Assembly: GCF_016862435.1 (NCBI RefSeq)
Contig: NZ_BOMY01000048.1
Coordinates: 124,001-188,000 of the forward strand
Origin: Paractinoplanes tereljensis
GTDB taxonomy: Bacteria; Actinomycetota; Actinomycetes; Mycobacteriales; Micromonosporaceae
DNA: 64,000 nucleotides
Reading direction: 5' to 3'
The translations under genes and the position numbers were made by a program. Under the pieces are notes generated by a model. It saw only the letters and a list, made by a program, of their open reading frames with translations, was not told the origin of the DNA and searched no databases. This document shows positions 50,832-59,787 of the stretch, one piece after another (position 1 is the stretch's first letter; each line of letters starts with the position of its first letter).

Positions 50832-51951
50832 GGGTCACCGTCCCGGTGGTCACGTCGAACCGGGCACCACTCAGCGCGGCCGGCACGTCCTCCGGGACCG
50901 CGCAGGTCACCAGCAGCTGCCCGGCGTCCGACACCAGGGCGGCCAGCCGGTCCCGGCGGCCGGCGTCCAGCTCGGCGAAGACGTCGTCGAGGACCAGCAC
51001 CGGCTCGATCCCGTCCGAGCGCAGCAGGTCGTAGGCGGCCAGCCGCAGGGCGAGCGCGAACGACCAGGACTCGCCGTGACTCGCGTAGCCCTTGGCCGGC
51101 AGGTCGCCCAGCGCCAGGGTCAGGTCGTCGCGATGCGGGCCGACCAGGGTGGTGCCGCGCTCGGTCTCCGCGGTCCGCTTCTCCAGCAGCGCCGCGAGCA
51201 GCGCCTCTTCCAAGGCTGGGCGGTCCGGCACCAGGGCATCACCCAGGCCCGACGTGTACGCGATCGCGGCCGACGACCGGCCGGCCGCCACCGCGTCGTA
51301 CGCCTTGGTCAGGTGCGGGCCGAGGGCCGCCACCAGCTCCAGCCGCCCGGCCAGTAGCTCGGCGCCGTGGTGGGCCAGGTGCTGATCCCAGACGGCCAGC
51401 GTGGAGAGGTCCTGGCCTCGGGTGCCGCCGACCTTGCGGGTCAGGTAGGCCGTGCGGAGCAGAGCGTTGCGTTGCTTGATCACCCGGTCGTAGTCGGCGC
51501 GGACCCCGGCGTACCGCGGCTGCCGGGCGACCAGCAGGTCGTCGAGATAGCGACGGCGGGTGGCCGGGTCACCGCGGACCAGTTCCAGGTCTTCCGGGGC
51601 GAACAGCACCATCCGCAGCGCACCCAGCACCTCGCGCGGGCGGCGCACCGGCGAACGGTTGAGGCGGGCCCGGTTGGCCCGGCCCGGAACGATCTCCAGC
51701 TCGACGAGCAGTTCGCGTCCATCGTGGACGACCGCGCACCGGATCACCGCCGACGCGGCGCCGGCCCGGACCAGCGGTGCGTCCATGGCCACCCGGTGAC
51801 TGTCCAGAGTGGCCACGTAGCCGAGCGCCTCGATCAGGTTGGTCTTGCCCATGCCGTTCTGGCCGACCAGCACGGACACGCCCGGGTCGAGATCGACCGC
51901 TACCCGCTCGTACGAACGGAAGTCGGTGAGCTCGACCCGGCGGACGTACAT
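50821..51951 (-). CDS. recF: DNA repair/recombination ATPase RecF
   Basis: 376-residue SMC-like ATPase that loads RecA at gaps. Walker A GQNGMGKTNLIEALGY, signature-like SHGESWSFALALRLAAYDL, Walker B EPVLVLDDVFAELDAGRRDRL. ATG 51951 lies six bases after the gnd stop. Part of the dnaA-dnaN-gnd-recF-dciA series. Confidence 0.95.
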   Translation of the reverse strand: MYVRRVELTDFRSYERVAVDLDPGVSVLVGQNGMGKTNLIEALGYVATLDSHRVAMDAPLVRAGAASAVIRCAVVHDGRELLVELEIVPGRANRARLNRSPVRRPREVLGALRMVLFAPEDLELVRGDPATRRRYLDDLLVARQPRYAGVRADYDRVIKQRNALLRTAYLTRKVGGTRGQDLSTLAVWDQHLAHHGAELLAGRLELVAALGPHLTKAYDAVAAGRSSAAIAYTSGLGDALVPDRPALEEALLAALLEKRTAETERGTTLVGPHRDDLTLALGDLPAKGYASHGESWSFALALRLAAYDLLRSDGIEPVLVLDDVFAELDAGRRDRLAALVSDAGQLLVTCAVPEDVPAALSGARFDVTTGTVTRAA

Positions 51952-51957
51952 GTCAAT

Positions 51958-52830
51958 TCAGCTGACTACGGCGTGCCCACCGAACTGCTGGCGCAGTGCG
52001 GCGACGGCCTTCATGGCGGGCGAGTCGGGCTGACGGGACTCGAACCGGGTGAACAGCGAAGCCGCGATGACGTGCAGCGGCACGGCCAGGCGGACGGCCT
52101 CGTCGACGGTCCACCGGCCCTCGCCGGTGTCCTCGGCGTAGCCCTTCAGCTTGCCCAGCTCGGGGTCGCCGTCGAGAGCGCGGTCGAACAGGTCGAGCAG
52201 CCAGGACTTGACCACACTGCCCTCCCGCCAGCTCTTGAACGCCCCGGGCACGTTGTCCACGTACTCCGATGCCTCGAGCAGTTCCCAGCCCTCGGCGAAG
52301 GCCTGCATCATGCCGTACTCGATGCCGTTGTGGACCATCTTGGTGTAGTGACCGGCACCGACCGGGCCGGCGTGCACGAAGCCGAACTCGCCGGCCGGCT
52401 TCAGCGCCTCGAAGATCGGCATGGCCGTGGCGACGTTCTTGGCGTCGCCGCCGACCATCAGGGCGTACCCGTTCTGGCTGCCCCAGATGCCGCCGGAGAC
52501 ACCGCAGTCCATGTACCCGATGCCCTTGCTAGCGAGCCGGTCGGCCCGCGGCTTGTCGTCGGTGAACTTGGAGTTTCCGCCGTCGATGATCAGGTCACCG
52601 GCGGAGAGGAGTTCGCCGAGCTGGTCGATGGTGCTCTCGGTGATCTCGCCGGCCGGGACCATGGTCCACACCACTCGCGGAGCGGCGAGCTTCTCGACGA
52701 GTTCGGCAAGTGAGCTGACGTCCCGCTTGTCCGGGTGGTGATCGAATCCGACCACCTCGTGTCCCGCTGCGCGGATACGGTCGGCCATGTTGCCGCCCAT
52801 CCGGCCGAGACCGATAAGGCCAAGCTGCAT
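51958..52830 (-). CDS. gnd: 6-phosphogluconate dehydrogenase, decarboxylating (Gnd, YqeC type)
   Basis: 290-residue short 6PGDH: Rossmann GLIGLGRMGGNMADR, catalytic-site KMVHNGIEYGMMQAFAEGWEL, substrate loop GVSGGIWGSQNGYALM. Oxidises 6-phosphogluconate to ribulose-5-phosphate with NADP/NAD. About 290 residues is the length of the GndA/YqeC class, shorter than the 470-residue form. Its presence between dnaN and recF is a hallmark of actinomycetes. ATG 52830 has GGGGG. Confidence 0.95.
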   Translation of the reverse strand: MQLGLIGLGRMGGNMADRIRAAGHEVVGFDHHPDKRDVSSLAELVEKLAAPRVVWTMVPAGEITESTIDQLGELLSAGDLIIDGGNSKFTDDKPRADRLASKGIGYMDCGVSGGIWGSQNGYALMVGGDAKNVATAMPIFEALKPAGEFGFVHAGPVGAGHYTKMVHNGIEYGMMQAFAEGWELLEASEYVDNVPGAFKSWREGSVVKSWLLDLFDRALDGDPELGKLKGYAEDTGEGRWTVDEAVRLAVPLHVIAASLFTRFESRQPDSPAMKAVAALRQQFGGHAVVS

Positions 52831-52869
52831 GGTGTTCCCCCTAGATGTGCGTTTCCCTCAGCCTCAGTA

Positions 52870-54003
52870 TCAGCGAGTTACCCGGATCGGCATGATCAGA
52901 TAGCGGTAACCGGTGACGATTTCGCCGTTTTCGCCTGCGGGGGAGATCACAGCGGGCTTGAAGGCGTCGACGAACGACAGCACGGCGTTGGGTGCGCCGA
53001 GGTTCTGCAGACCGTCGATCAGGTACTGCGGGTTGAAGCCGATCGTCAGCGCCTCACCGGTGAAGGTCGCTTCCATCGCCTCGCTGGCCCGCGCCTCCTC
53101 CGTCCCGCCGGCCTCGACGACCAGACCGTCCTCGCTGAAGCTCAGCAGCACCGGGGTGGTGCGCTCGGCCACCAGCGCGACCCGGCGGACCACCTCGACG
53201 AGGGCGGCGACGCCGACCCTGGCCTCAGCGTTGTGGCTGGCGGGGAACAGCGAGCGCACCGGAGGGTAATTCGCGCCGTCGAGCAGGCGACTGGTCGTGC
53301 GCCGGGTGCCACCGGCGAACCCGATCATGCCTTCGCCCGCGTTGCCCTGGGACAGCGCGAGCGTGACCGAGCCGCCGAGCGGGCCGAGGGTCTTGGCCGT
53401 GTCGTTCAGCGTCTTCGCCGGAACCAGCGAGTTCAGGCTGATGTCCGGGTCGTCGGGGTTCCACTCCAGCTCGCGCATGGCGAGCCGGTAGCGGTCGGTG
53501 GCGAGCATGGCCATCGACGAGCCGTTCAGCTCGATGCGCACACCGGTCATCATCGGCAGCGTCTCGTCGCGACCGGCCGCGATCGCCACCTGGGCGACGG
53601 CGGCCGCGAACGTGGCGGCGTCGACCGTGCCGGCGCTGGACGGCATCTCCGGCAGCGAGGGGTAGTCCTCCACCGGCATCGTCGGCAGCGTGAACCGGGC
53701 GCTGCCGCACACCAGCTCGAGATGCGCACCGACCGCGGCGATGTCGACCGGCTTGGCCGGTAGTGCCTTGGTGATCTCGGCGAGCAGACGCCCGGAGACC
53801 AGGGCGGCGCCGTCGGCGTCGGCCTGTACCTCAACGGTCACCTGGCTGGAGACCTCGTAGTCGAAGCCGGACACCTGCAACCGGCCATCGGTGACTCGCA
53901 GCATGACGCCCGCGAGCACCGGCACTGACGGGCGGCTCGGCAGGCTCTTGGCCGTCCAAGCGACCGCGTCGGCGAGTGCGTCTCGCTCCACCCGGAACTT
54001 CAT
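52870..54003 (-). CDS. dnaN: DNA polymerase III sliding clamp (beta)
   Basis: 377 residues in three clamp domains (MKFRVERDALADAVAWTAKSL; VSGFDYEVSSQV; DRYRLAMRELEW; C-terminal YRYLIMPIRV). Ring that tethers the replicase. The frame opens upstream to 54141, but ATG 54003 with GGAGGA gives the canonical start. oriC lies between this gene and dnaA. Confidence 0.96.
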   Translation of the reverse strand: MKFRVERDALADAVAWTAKSLPSRPSVPVLAGVMLRVTDGRLQVSGFDYEVSSQVTVEVQADADGAALVSGRLLAEITKALPAKPVDIAAVGAHLELVCGSARFTLPTMPVEDYPSLPEMPSSAGTVDAATFAAAVAQVAIAAGRDETLPMMTGVRIELNGSSMAMLATDRYRLAMRELEWNPDDPDISLNSLVPAKTLNDTAKTLGPLGGSVTLALSQGNAGEGMIGFAGGTRRTTSRLLDGANYPPVRSLFPASHNAEARVGVAALVEVVRRVALVAERTTPVLLSFSEDGLVVEAGGTEEARASEAMEATFTGEALTIGFNPQYLIDGLQNLGAPNAVLSFVDAFKPAVISPAGENGEIVTGYRYLIMPIRVTR

Positions 54004-54147
54004 GCTGTCCTCCGCGTCGCTTTCATATGTCGGGGCGTGGACCCCCACGAACTTTAGGGCGCGTGGCAAGCCGGTGCCTCCCCGGGCCTGCCGGTGCGAA
54101 GTGTGGCGAGCCGCCAGCGGCTCCATCCACAACATCCCCAACGCCGT

Positions 54148-54720
54148 TGATTGGTTTTTGTTCTCTTATAAAAAACTTCTAGTCGTCTTCATCGGTGCTG
54201 TGCAAAGTGTGGAGAACTCAAGTTCGTGCTGGTCAGCGGGTTATCCACCGGTGATTCACATGTGGGAAACCAGGGTACAAACCCCGGCCGTCGTCCACAG
54301 TCGTCGAGCTGACAAGGGTTGTCCACCGTTATCCACCGGCTATCCACCGGATATCCACCGGGTTTGTCCCCTGCCTTGTGGACAACGTTGGGACGGTACC
54401 GCCTCGTCGTCCCCAGAACCTTCAACAGGAAATCCACACTCCTCCACAGGCTGTGGGTGGCTTGGTTACCCCCTGTGTCTGTCCACATCGATTTCCCCAG
54501 AGTTTGTCCACACCTGTGGGCAACGGGTGACAAGGGTTTTCCACGGCTGGGGATAAAGGGCTGTGAACTCCTGTGAATTAGTGTGGATAACGTTGGCACG
54601 AGACGGTTGCGTTCTGACGTTGACATCCGGCCGTGAGCGTGGATCCGGGTCGGCCTGACTCGAACGTGGACAGCCGGGGAGTTATACACAGGCTGTGGGA
54701 AAAGGTATGGAAAACCCCAA
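54148..54720. other. oriC: oriC with DnaA-box cluster
   Basis: The 877-bp gap between dnaN and dnaA carries at least a dozen DnaA boxes. Examples are TTATCCACC (54241), TTGTCCACC (54319), TTATCCACC (54329), CTATCCACC (54340), ATATCCACC (54351), TTGTCCACA (54504) and TTATACACA (54682), with reverse-strand boxes at 54377, 54515 and 54582 (TGTGGATAA, consensus). Boxes 54319-54359 are spaced 10-11 bases, one helical turn. A 35-bp AT-rich tract at 54148-54182 beside dnaN is the likely unwinding element. Confidence 0.92.
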
Positions 54721-54880
54721 AACGGCACTCTTCTGGGTGTCGAGACTTTCAGCCGGGAGCGTCCGGGCTCACTCCGCCCGGCGGCGCCGCACCGGGCGCA
54801 GGGGAACGCCGGGCCCTAAGTGCGCGGCCGGAACGGCGCGAGTGCGGTTGGGGACTGCGCTGCCGCGTACCCGAAAGGGC

Positions 54881-56674
54881 TTAGGTGTTTTGTTTGATGC
54901 GGTTGGTCAGCTCGGCGATCTGGTTGTAGAGCGAGCGACGCTCAGCCATGTGCTGACGGATTTTGCGGTCGGCGTGCATGACCGTGGTGTGGTCGCGGCC
55001 GCCGAAGGCCTGCCCGATGCGGGGCAGCGAGAGGTCGGTGAGTTCGCGACAGAGATACATCGCCACCTGGCGGGCATTGACGAGTACCCGGCTGCGGGAA
55101 TGGCCGCGCAGGTCCTCCAGGCTCACGCCGAAGTAATCGGCGGTGGAGACCATGATCTGGTCGGCGGTGATTTCCGGGCCGGCGCCGTCCGGCATGAAGT
55201 CCCGCAGCACCTCTTCGGCCAGCGAAAGCTGCACGGCTGATCGGGTGAGGCTGGCGAAGGCTGTCACCCGGATGAGTGCGCCCTCGAGCTCGCGGATCGA
55301 GCTGGACACTCGGCTCGCGATGAACTCGAGGACGTCGTCGGGTGCGTACATCCGTTCCTGGGCGGCCTTCTTCTGGAGGATCGCGATGCGCGTCTCCAGG
55401 TCGGGCGGCTGGATGTCGGCGAGCAGGCCCCACTCGAAGCGGGTGCGCATGCGGTCTTCCAATGTGGCCAGTTGCCGCGGACTGCGGTCGGAACTGATCA
55501 CGATCTGCTTGTTCGCGTTGTGCAGCGTATTGAAGGTGTGGAAGAACTCTTCCTGGGTGCGCTCGCGGTTTTCCAAGAACTGGATGTCGTCGATCAGCAG
55601 GATGTCGACGTCGCGGTAGCGCCGCTGGAACGCCTGGGTCTTGTCGTCCCGCAGGCTGTTGATGAAGTCGTTGGTGAATTCCTCAGTGGACACGTATCGG
55701 ACGCTTCGCGCGTGGCCCAGCGTGGTGGCGTAGTGACCGATCGCATGTAAGAGGTGTGTCTTGCCGAGACCCGAGCTGCCGTAGATGAAGAGCGGGTTGT
55801 AGGCCTTCGCCGGTGATTCGGCGACGGCGACCGCGGCGGCGTGCGCGAAACGGTTGGACGAACCGATGACGAACGTCTCGAACATGTACTTCGGGTTGAG
55901 GCGATTGCCGTCGTTCGTGCCGCGCGGATTGCTGGACGGACGGATGTCGAGCGGCGCCCGGCCCGGACCGTTGTCGCCGCGAATCGGCAGTGCGTCGTCG
56001 ACAAGCGTCGGACGGTCGTCGGGACGGCGCGAGTTGTCGCGCATCTGACCGGAGTTGGAGGCCATCCGATGCGGAGCGGCGTCGTTCTCGTGGTCCATCG
56101 GGTTGCGGCCCGTCGGTGCCTGCGGCGCCGATTGCATCGGCCGCGTGGGCGGCATCGATTGCATCGGCGCCGGGTGATGGCTGGCCGGCGGGCCCGGGTC
56201 GGCGAAGAGCGCCTCCTGGCCACCGCGCGCGGTCGGCACATTCCGGTACGACGGGGGTGCGGAATGCTGGTTGTCCGTGTACGGGTCGTGGCCGTACACG
56301 GGGAGCTGCTCCGGTTGCCGCGGCTCGGCCTCGGCGTAGTGCCGGGGCTGCGGCTCCTCGGCGGGTGACTCGACCGGGGTGCCGTAGACGGTGCCGGGCA
56401 ATCCCGTTCCGTCTTCCGGGGGCTTCACGGTGACGGCGACCTGTATCGGCCGGTTCAGCCGGCGGCTCAGCGCCTCGGTGATCGCGGGGCGCAGCCGGGA
56501 CTCGATCACATCCCGGGTGAAGGCGTCGGGAACAGCCAGCAGCGCGGTGTCCTCGACGATGGCGCGCAGCTTCGTCAGCTGCAGATAGGCGCGCTGCTGC
56601 GGCGACGAGATCTCGTCGGCCAGCTCGTCGAGCGTCGCCTTCCACACACCGCCCAGGTCAGCCTGATCGGCCAC
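54881..56674 (-). CDS. dnaA: Chromosomal replication initiator DnaA
   Basis: 597-residue AAA+ initiator. Domain I starts LGGVWKATLDELADEISSPQQRAYL. A long disordered domain II (~110-250) is rich in Pro/Gln. AAA+ domain: GSSGLGKTHLLHAIGHY (Walker A), LLIDDIQFL (Walker B). Domain IV with the DnaA signature GGRDHTTVMHADRKI. GTG 56674 gives the family N-terminus. Two DnaA boxes lie 145-165 bases upstream. Stop is TAA 54881-54883, facing oriC. Confidence 0.96.
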   Translation of the reverse strand: MADQADLGGVWKATLDELADEISSPQQRAYLQLTKLRAIVEDTALLAVPDAFTRDVIESRLRPAITEALSRRLNRPIQVAVTVKPPEDGTGLPGTVYGTPVESPAEEPQPRHYAEAEPRQPEQLPVYGHDPYTDNQHSAPPSYRNVPTARGGQEALFADPGPPASHHPAPMQSMPPTRPMQSAPQAPTGRNPMDHENDAAPHRMASNSGQMRDNSRRPDDRPTLVDDALPIRGDNGPGRAPLDIRPSSNPRGTNDGNRLNPKYMFETFVIGSSNRFAHAAAVAVAESPAKAYNPLFIYGSSGLGKTHLLHAIGHYATTLGHARSVRYVSTEEFTNDFINSLRDDKTQAFQRRYRDVDILLIDDIQFLENRERTQEEFFHTFNTLHNANKQIVISSDRSPRQLATLEDRMRTRFEWGLLADIQPPDLETRIAILQKKAAQERMYAPDDVLEFIASRVSSSIRELEGALIRVTAFASLTRSAVQLSLAEEVLRDFMPDGAGPEITADQIMVSTADYFGVSLEDLRGHSRSRVLVNARQVAMYLCRELTDLSLPRIGQAFGGRDHTTVMHADRKIRQHMAERRSLYNQIAELTNRIKQNT

Positions 56675-56818
56675 CGCCGCGCCACCCCCATCGCCACCGA
56701 CCCCCGGTGGACCTTGTCCGGCCTTACCGCCTCTGCTCCGCCGCCACCCAACTCGGGCGGCGACATCCCCCCAATCCAGCACCACATTTAACGTGCTGAA
56801 CACGTTCGACGCCACCGG

Positions 56819-56838
56819 TTGTCCACAGGTTATCCACA
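56819..56838 (-). promoter_or_regulatory. DnaA boxes in dnaA promoter
   Basis: TTGTCCACA (56819-56827) and consensus TTATCCACA (56830-56838), centres 11 bases apart, in the dnaA-rpmH divergent region. Fit for DnaA autoregulation. The remaining gap 56839-57144 shows no gene. Confidence 0.65.
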
Positions 56839-57144
56839 ACCTGTGCACGCGCCGACGGTCACTCCCCCGATCGGACGGTCGGCAGGACATCCCGGAGCCT
56901 GGAAACGGCACGGTTGAACAGGCTCACCGTGCGAACGATTGACCTGCTTGTCCGGTTTTGCTCCGGTACGTCGTGGTATGCACAGAGCGTTGATGACCAG
57001 CAAACGGGCACGCTAACAGCGAGGTTGCCGAAGCTACAACTGTCGCACCGCCGGGCAAGCACGCTAGATCGGGAAAAGATTCACGAAGCGCGCACAGGGA
57101 CGAGCGGTTCATCTCGTCAGACGGCGTGCCGGATCCCGATATAG

Positions 57145-57173
57145 TTGACCAACATCGCTGCCCTGCGTAGGGT
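57145..57173 (+). promoter_or_regulatory. Predicted promoter of rpmH
   Basis: TTGACC (57145-57150), 17-base spacer, TAGGGT (57168-57173), about 100 bases ahead of rpmH. Reasonable sigma-70 layout; not the only possible one in this gap. Confidence 0.4.
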
Positions 57174-57273
57174 CGAGCGGTTGCTCCGCCGCGTTCTGAT
57201 AAAGTGGCGTCTTGCAGCCTGCTAGCCTGCCTGCACTTGGCCCCTGGACGTTGTAGGAATACGGAGTAATGAC

Positions 57274-57411
57274 GTGAGCAAGCGCACCTACCAGCCGAAC
57301 AACCGCCGGCGTGCCAAGACCCACGGCTTCCGGCTGCGGATGCGCACCCGTGCAGGTCGTGCCATCCTGGCTGCCCGCCGCGGCAAGGGCCGCGACAAGC
57401 TGTCGGCCTGA
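57274..57411 (+). CDS. rpmH: Ribosomal protein bL34
   Basis: 45 residues, highly basic: SKRTYQPNNRRRAKTHGFRL at the N-terminus and GKGRDKLSA at the end match bL34 exactly. GTG 57274 has GGAG seven bases upstream. Begins the rpmH-rnpA-yidD-yidC-jag-rsmG-parA-parB series read away from oriC. Confidence 0.97.
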   Translation: MSKRTYQPNNRRRAKTHGFRLRMRTRAGRAILAARRGKGRDKLSA

Positions 57412-57445
57412 GCCGGCGGCTGTCGGGCCGGATGCCCAGGTAGTC

Positions 57446-57799
57446 ATGCTGGCCGCCGCGCAGCGGATACGGCATAGCACTGACTTCGCCGCGACGATTC
57501 GCGGTGGCCGCAGGGTCGGTCGGGGCACGGTCGTCGTTCATCTGCTTCTTGAGGAGCCGGTGCGAGCCTCCACGGCACGCGCCGGCTTCGTCGTATCCAA
57601 GGCGGTAGGCAACGCGGTGGTCCGTAACAAGGTCCGCCGCCGGCTCCGCCACCTGGTCCGGCCGCTCCTGATCGACCTGCCCGGCGGGTCGTCGCTGGTG
57701 GTGCGGGCGCTGCCCAAGGCGGCCGAGGCCTCGTTCGAGACCCTCGGCGGTGACCTCGAGGCGGCCCTGGCGGCGGCACGTAAACCAAGGCGGCAGTGA
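57446..57799 (+). CDS. rnpA: Ribonuclease P protein component
   Basis: 117-residue basic protein cofactor of RNase P for tRNA 5' processing. RnpA signature: GFVVSKAVGNAVVRNKVRRRLRHL (RNR motif). ATG 57446 with AGG five bases upstream; the frame is open upstream into rpmH but without homology. Overlaps yidD by the stop/start TGATG. Confidence 0.95.
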   Translation: MLAAAQRIRHSTDFAATIRGGRRVGRGTVVVHLLLEEPVRASTARAGFVVSKAVGNAVVRNKVRRRLRHLVRPLLIDLPGGSSLVVRALPKAAEASFETLGGDLEAALAAARKPRRQ

Positions 57800-58056
57800 T
57801 GAGCGTTCTTGCCCGAGTGCTGACCGCGATGGTCGTCGCGTACCGTCGTTATGTGAGTCCGGCGCTGCCGGCCCGCTGTCGGTTCTATCCCTCGTGCAGT
57901 GCGTACGGCCTGGAGGCGCTGGCTAAGCACGGTGCGGTGCGAGGGACAGGGTTGACGGTCTGGCGGATCATGCGCTGTCACCCCTTCCACCCTGGCGGGT
58001 ACGACCCGGTGCCTGACCCGATCCGTCACCGTCCTGCCGATGTGACTGGAGCTTGA
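57799..58056 (+). CDS. yidD: Membrane protein insertion efficiency factor YidD
   Basis: 85 residues. Core YRRYVSPALPARCRFYPSCSAYGLEALAKHG with three conserved Cys (CRFYPSCS...MRCHPF) and CHPFHPGGYDPVP. Helps YidC insertion. ATG 57799 overlaps the rnpA stop (TGATG). Confidence 0.94.
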   Translation: MSVLARVLTAMVVAYRRYVSPALPARCRFYPSCSAYGLEALAKHGAVRGTGLTVWRIMRCHPFHPGGYDPVPDPIRHRPADVTGA

Positions 58057-58057
58057 A

Positions 58058-59092
58058 TTGAGCCTCGACTGGATCTACTACGCGATTTCGTGGATCCTCC
58101 TGCGCTGGCACGCCTTGTGGGACGCCATCGGAATCCCGACCGACAAGTTCCTCGGGACCAACTGGTCCTGGGTGCTGGCCATCGTCTTCCTGGTGGTGAC
58201 GGTCCGCGTCATCCTCTTCCCGGTCTTCGTCAAGCAGATCAAGAGCCAGCGCGCCATGCAGGCGCTGCAGCCCAAGGTCAAGGCCCTTCAGGAGAAGCAC
58301 AAGGGTGACCGGGAGACGCTCCAGAAAGAAATGATGGAGCTCTACAAGACCGAGAAGGCCAACCCGCTCATGGGCTGCCTTCCGATGTTCTTGCAGATCC
58401 CCGTCTTCCTGGGCCTGTTCCACACCCTGCGCCGGCTGAACCCGTCGAACACCCAGACCACGCTGTACGGGTGGACGACCGAGCAGTTCCGGGACGCCAC
58501 CCACGCGTCGCTGTTCAACGCGCCGCTCGCGTCGAAGTTCGGGTCGACCGCGGACGAGCTTGCCGCGCTTCAGGCCAACAGCACGACCGTGAAGGTCATC
58601 GCCGGTGTCCTGGTCCTGATCATGATGGCCAGCACCTACGCGACCAGCCGCCAGATGATCCTCAAGACCGGCTGGGCCGAGGACCCGCAGCAGAAGATGA
58701 TCCAGCGCCTGATGCTGTACGGCATCCCGCTGTCGCTGCTGATCTCCGGTTCGCTGTTCCCGATCGGTGTCATCATCTACTGGGTCACGAACAACCTGTT
58801 CACCCTGGCCCAGCAGCAGTGGGTGCTCCGCAAGTTCCCGCCGCCGCAGATGGCCGGCAAGAACGGCAGCGCCCCCAAGAGCACCGGCCCGCCGGTCAAG
58901 TCGGCCGGCTCGAACGCGCCGAAGAGCCCGGTTCAGCCCGGCACCCGCACCGGTGGCCTGTTCGGCCGCAACAAGGCGCAGGCCGAGCCGGAGACCCCGG
59001 TGGTCGACACCAAGAAGCTCGCGCCGCGGCCCGGTGCCAAACCGGTGAATCCGAAGAAGGGCACCCGACCAGCGAGTAAACCCAAGGGATGA
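58058..59092 (+). CDS. yidC: Membrane protein insertase YidC/OxaI
   Basis: 344 residues, about five membrane segments, without the large periplasmic domain of Gram-negatives. Conserved: LFPVFVKQIKSQRAMQALQPKVKALQEKH, NPLMGCLPMFLQIPVFLGLF and ITNNLFTLAQQ-like WVTNNLFTLAQQQW. C-terminal ~80 residues are basic and disordered, typical of ribosome binding. TTG 58058 has GGAG six bases upstream. Confidence 0.95.
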   Translation: MSLDWIYYAISWILLRWHALWDAIGIPTDKFLGTNWSWVLAIVFLVVTVRVILFPVFVKQIKSQRAMQALQPKVKALQEKHKGDRETLQKEMMELYKTEKANPLMGCLPMFLQIPVFLGLFHTLRRLNPSNTQTTLYGWTTEQFRDATHASLFNAPLASKFGSTADELAALQANSTTVKVIAGVLVLIMMASTYATSRQMILKTGWAEDPQQKMIQRLMLYGIPLSLLISGSLFPIGVIIYWVTNNLFTLAQQQWVLRKFPPPQMAGKNGSAPKSTGPPVKSAGSNAPKSPVQPGTRTGGLFGRNKAQAEPETPVVDTKKLAPRPGAKPVNPKKGTRPASKPKG

Positions 59093-59097
59093 TCGCG

Positions 59098-59123
59098 GCT
59101 CGGGCGCCGAACGGCGCCCGAGC
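59098..59123 (+). terminator. Hairpin after yidC
   Basis: Perfect 11-bp stem GCTCGGGCGCC/GGCGCCCGAGC with loop GAAC, five bases past the yidC stop. Likely partial terminator before jag. Confidence 0.7.
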
Positions 59124-59212
59124 GCTCCCCTTGCACTGAACCTCCCCGCGGGTGCCGCCGCGGGAACAGCGGACCGAGCAGGTCCGGCCCGATTGAGTAC
59201 GGAGATGAGCCC

Positions 59213-59785
59213 GTGACCGACACCAGCACTCCCGAATCTTCGGTCTCCGCCGCGACTTCCTCTGAGGCTGCGGCCTCGGAGGAGACGGCCGAGGAGACCA
59301 AGAAGTCGGAGACCGTCACCTCCGAGAGTGACCTGTTCAAGCAGAGCGAGGTCGCTGCCGACTACATCGAGGGGCTGCTGGACATCCTCGACTACGACGG
59401 CGACATCGACGAGCTGATATCGGGCGGCCGGCCGATGGTCGAGGTGGTCGGGGGCCGGCTGCAGCCGCTCGTCGGCCAGCGCGGAGCGACGCTGGAAGCT
59501 CTGCAGGAACTCACCCGCCTGGCGATCTTCCGGGCGACCGGTTCGCCGAGCCGGCTGCTCCTCGACATCGGCGGGTACCGCGCGTCCCGCCGCAAGGAAC
59601 TGGCCGCTGTCGCCCGCAACGCCGTCGAGAAGGTCAAGGAGCACGGTGACCCCGTGCGTCTCGAGCCGATGTCGGCGTTCGAGCGCAAGTGCGTGCACGA
59701 CGTGGTCAACGCGATCAGCGGCGTGCAGAGCGAGTCGGAGGGCGTCGAGCCCAGCCGCCGGATCGTGGTTCGGGCGGCCGACTGA
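59213..59785 (+). CDS. jag: RNA-binding protein Jag/KhpB (KH and R3H)
   Basis: 190 residues. Acidic disordered N-terminus (~1-40), KH domain (GGRLQPLVGQRGATLEALQELTRL) and R3H (PMSAFERKCVHDVVN, SEGVEPSRRIVV). Binds RNA; partners KhpA; linked to cell-length control in Gram-positives. GTG 59213 has GGAG. Rsm gene starts two bases after its stop. Confidence 0.93.
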   Translation: MTDTSTPESSVSAATSSEAAASEETAEETKKSETVTSESDLFKQSEVAADYIEGLLDILDYDGDIDELISGGRPMVEVVGGRLQPLVGQRGATLEALQELTRLAIFRATGSPSRLLLDIGGYRASRRKELAAVARNAVEKVKEHGDPVRLEPMSAFERKCVHDVVNAISGVQSESEGVEPSRRIVVRAAD

Positions 59786-59787
59786 CG